Part shown: one piece after another, positions 4,818 to 5,590 of the stretch
Layout: the number at the start of each line of letters is the position of its first letter
Position numbering within the stretch: position 1 is the stretch's first letter
Assembly: GCA_002340925.1 (NCBI GenBank)
Contig: DDMR01000021.1
Location: 161-5,750 of the forward strand
From: Actinobacteria bacterium UBA2541
GTDB taxonomy: Bacteria; Actinomycetota; Actinomycetes; Nanopelagicales; Nanopelagicaceae
Reading direction: 5' to 3'
Length of the DNA stretch: 5,590 nucleotides
Made by a program: the position numbers and the translations under genes
The notes under the pieces: model-generated
Seen by the model: only the letters and a program-made list of their open reading frames with translations
What the model was told of the DNA's origin: nothing
The model's database searches: none

Positions 4818-5340
4818 TGAAATTATTGCTCAAATTCGCGCTATCAAGCCCCGGGTGGAAATCCTTCTAGAGGAAGTTCCGGCTCCACAAAAACTTGCAC
4901 CGTTCGCATTTGCGATGACTGCTGATGTTTTAGAAGATGCCGCAACGGGAAGATTTGTTCTTCTGCATGATCCAGATGGTCAAGAAGGCTGGTCCGGCAA
5001 CTTTAGATGTGTAACTTTTGTAAGAGCAGCAATAGATAACGAAATGGCAGCCGACCCCATGCTCTGCAATATTGGATGGACCTGGTTAATGGAATCACTC
5101 AAAGCAAATAGTTGTGATTTCACAGCGCCAAGCGGAACCGTGACTAAAGTTGCTAGCGTTTCATTTGGAACGTTAGAGAATTTGGAAGAAGATAGCGAAT
5201 TAGAAGTCAGAGCTTCTTGGACGCCTACCTCTGGCAGAAATATTTCTAGCCATATAAAAGCTTGGGTCGAACTTTTAGAAATGTCAGCGGGGCTCGCACC
5301 GATTCCAGATGGTGTTACCCAGCTAAGTCGCAGTAGATAA
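4801..5340 (+). CDS. DUF3000 family protein
   Basis: A 179-residue cytosolic protein of a conserved actinobacterial family with no known function. Recognised segments are FDEIIAQIRAIKPRVEILLE (5-24), the hallmark VPAPQKLAPFAFAM (26-39) with TADV, and RFVLLHDPDGQEGWSGNFR (51-69). Further along are MAADPMLCNIGWTWLMESL, the SGTVTKVASVSFG segment, and a C-terminal RASWTP. No signal peptide, membrane segment or metal motif is visible. I chose ATG 4801 over the in-frame TTG 4720: residues 1-27 of the longer form look unlike the family, and 4801 has a -10 box at leaderless spacing. It overlaps the ribonuclease gene by one base (TAATG), so the two are translationally linked. In Streptomyces, as I recall, the response-regulator gene whiI lies between these two genes; here there is none. 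Confidence 0.88.
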   Translation: MAENFDEIIAQIRAIKPRVEILLEEVPAPQKLAPFAFAMTADVLEDAATGRFVLLHDPDGQEGWSGNFRCVTFVRAAIDNEMAADPMLCNIGWTWLMESLKANSCDFTAPSGTVTKVASVSFGTLENLEEDSELEVRASWTPTSGRNISSHIKAWVELLEMSAGLAPIPDGVTQLSRSR

Positions 5341-5590
5341 TGGCAGAACCACTTCTTGCACCAATTGGTGGCGTTCCAGCGCTAATTGAAACCTCAGAAG
5401 ATCTTGGTGAAGTTTTTTCGCAGTTGAAGTCAGGTAGCGGACCAATTGCAATTGATGCCGAACGTGCATCTGGTTATAAATACTCAGCCCGCGCTTACCT
5501 AATCCAAATAAAACGCAGAGGCGGTGGTCTACATTTAATTGACCCAATCGCAGTTGGGACAAGCCCATATTGGGCTGAGATGAGTGAAGC
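5340..5590 (+). CDS. rnd: Ribonuclease D-like 3'-5' exonuclease (HRDC family), 3'-truncated by window edge
   Basis: The N-terminal 83 codons of a DEDD-family 3'-5' exonuclease, presumed to trim the 3' ends of tRNA and other stable RNA in the cytosol. The Exo I motif is visible at IAIDAERASGYKYSARAYLI (36-55), where Asp39 and Glu41 would bind the two catalytic metals. QIKRRGGGLHLIDP follows, the usual second strand with a buried Asp. Exo II and III and the HRDC domains typical of actinobacterial members lie beyond the edge. The ATG at 5340 uses the last base of the DUF3000 TAA, so the gene is coupled to it; no separate promoter or strong Shine-Dalgarno is seen. The DUF3000-ribonuclease D order is a known actinobacterial neighbourhood and supports the call. 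Confidence 0.88.
   Translation, partial: MAEPLLAPIGGVPALIETSEDLGEVFSQLKSGSGPIAIDAERASGYKYSARAYLIQIKRRGGGLHLIDPIAVGTSPYWAEMSE

Noticed and set aside
5323..5568. Minus-strand ORF opposite the ribonuclease D-like gene
   Set aside because: Shadow of the plus-strand frame carrying the DEDD Exo I motif.

Overview
The window looks like a piece of a streamlined, mid-GC actinobacterial chromosome. The actinobacterial assignment rests on three things: a PimB-type phosphatidylinositol-mannoside mannosyltransferase, a DUF3000 protein placed directly before a ribonuclease D-like gene, and an acyl-CoA ligase convergent with pimB, which is the fadD15/pimB arrangement I recall from mycobacteria. Moderate GC, tiny gaps and overlapping gene ends suggest a small-genome planktonic lineage such as Nanopelagicales (acI). 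That last step is inference; no rRNA gene is present to settle it.

Layout. (1) 1-1281, + strand: the C-terminal 426 residues of a long-chain fatty acyl-CoA ligase (FadD15-like), entering from the left. (2) 1278-1826, +: a LuxR-type HTH regulator overlapping the ligase by 4 nt, whose N-terminus resembles the H-box helix of a NarL-family histidine kinase but which has no ATPase or receiver domain. (3) Minus-strand block read from 3342 to 1815: a 63-residue four-cysteine protein, a doubtful 50-codon ORF containing a large imperfect inverted repeat, then pimB, which overlaps the end of luxR by 12 nt. (4) 3384-3884, +: a short RibD_C/dihydrofolate-reductase-like protein, divergent from the cysteine protein across 41 bp. 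(5) 3881-4720, minus: a ten-helix EamA/DMT transporter sharing a TTAA double stop with gene 4. (6) 4801-5340, +: a DUF3000 protein, followed with a 1-nt overlap by a ribonuclease D-like gene running off the right edge.

There is no stretch longer than about 190 bp without an accepted gene and no convincing intrinsic terminator. The clearest regulatory pattern is that every ATG-initiated first gene lacks a Shine-Dalgarno and has TAnnnT followed by exactly six bases and then the ATG: 5 of 5 cases (3102 minus, 3342 minus, 3384 plus, 4720 minus, 4801 plus). This is the geometry expected of leaderless actinobacterial mRNAs. At 3343-3383 two such promoters face each other with 17 bp between their -10 boxes, so each -10 occupies the other's -35 position.

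Functionally, FadD and PimB are both lipid/envelope enzymes: acyl-CoA activation and mannosylation of phosphatidylinositol. The overlapping LuxR-type protein is a candidate local regulator. The DUF3000-rnd pair is a conserved actinobacterial arrangement of unknown logic. I found no mobile element, CRISPR array, tRNA or rRNA.
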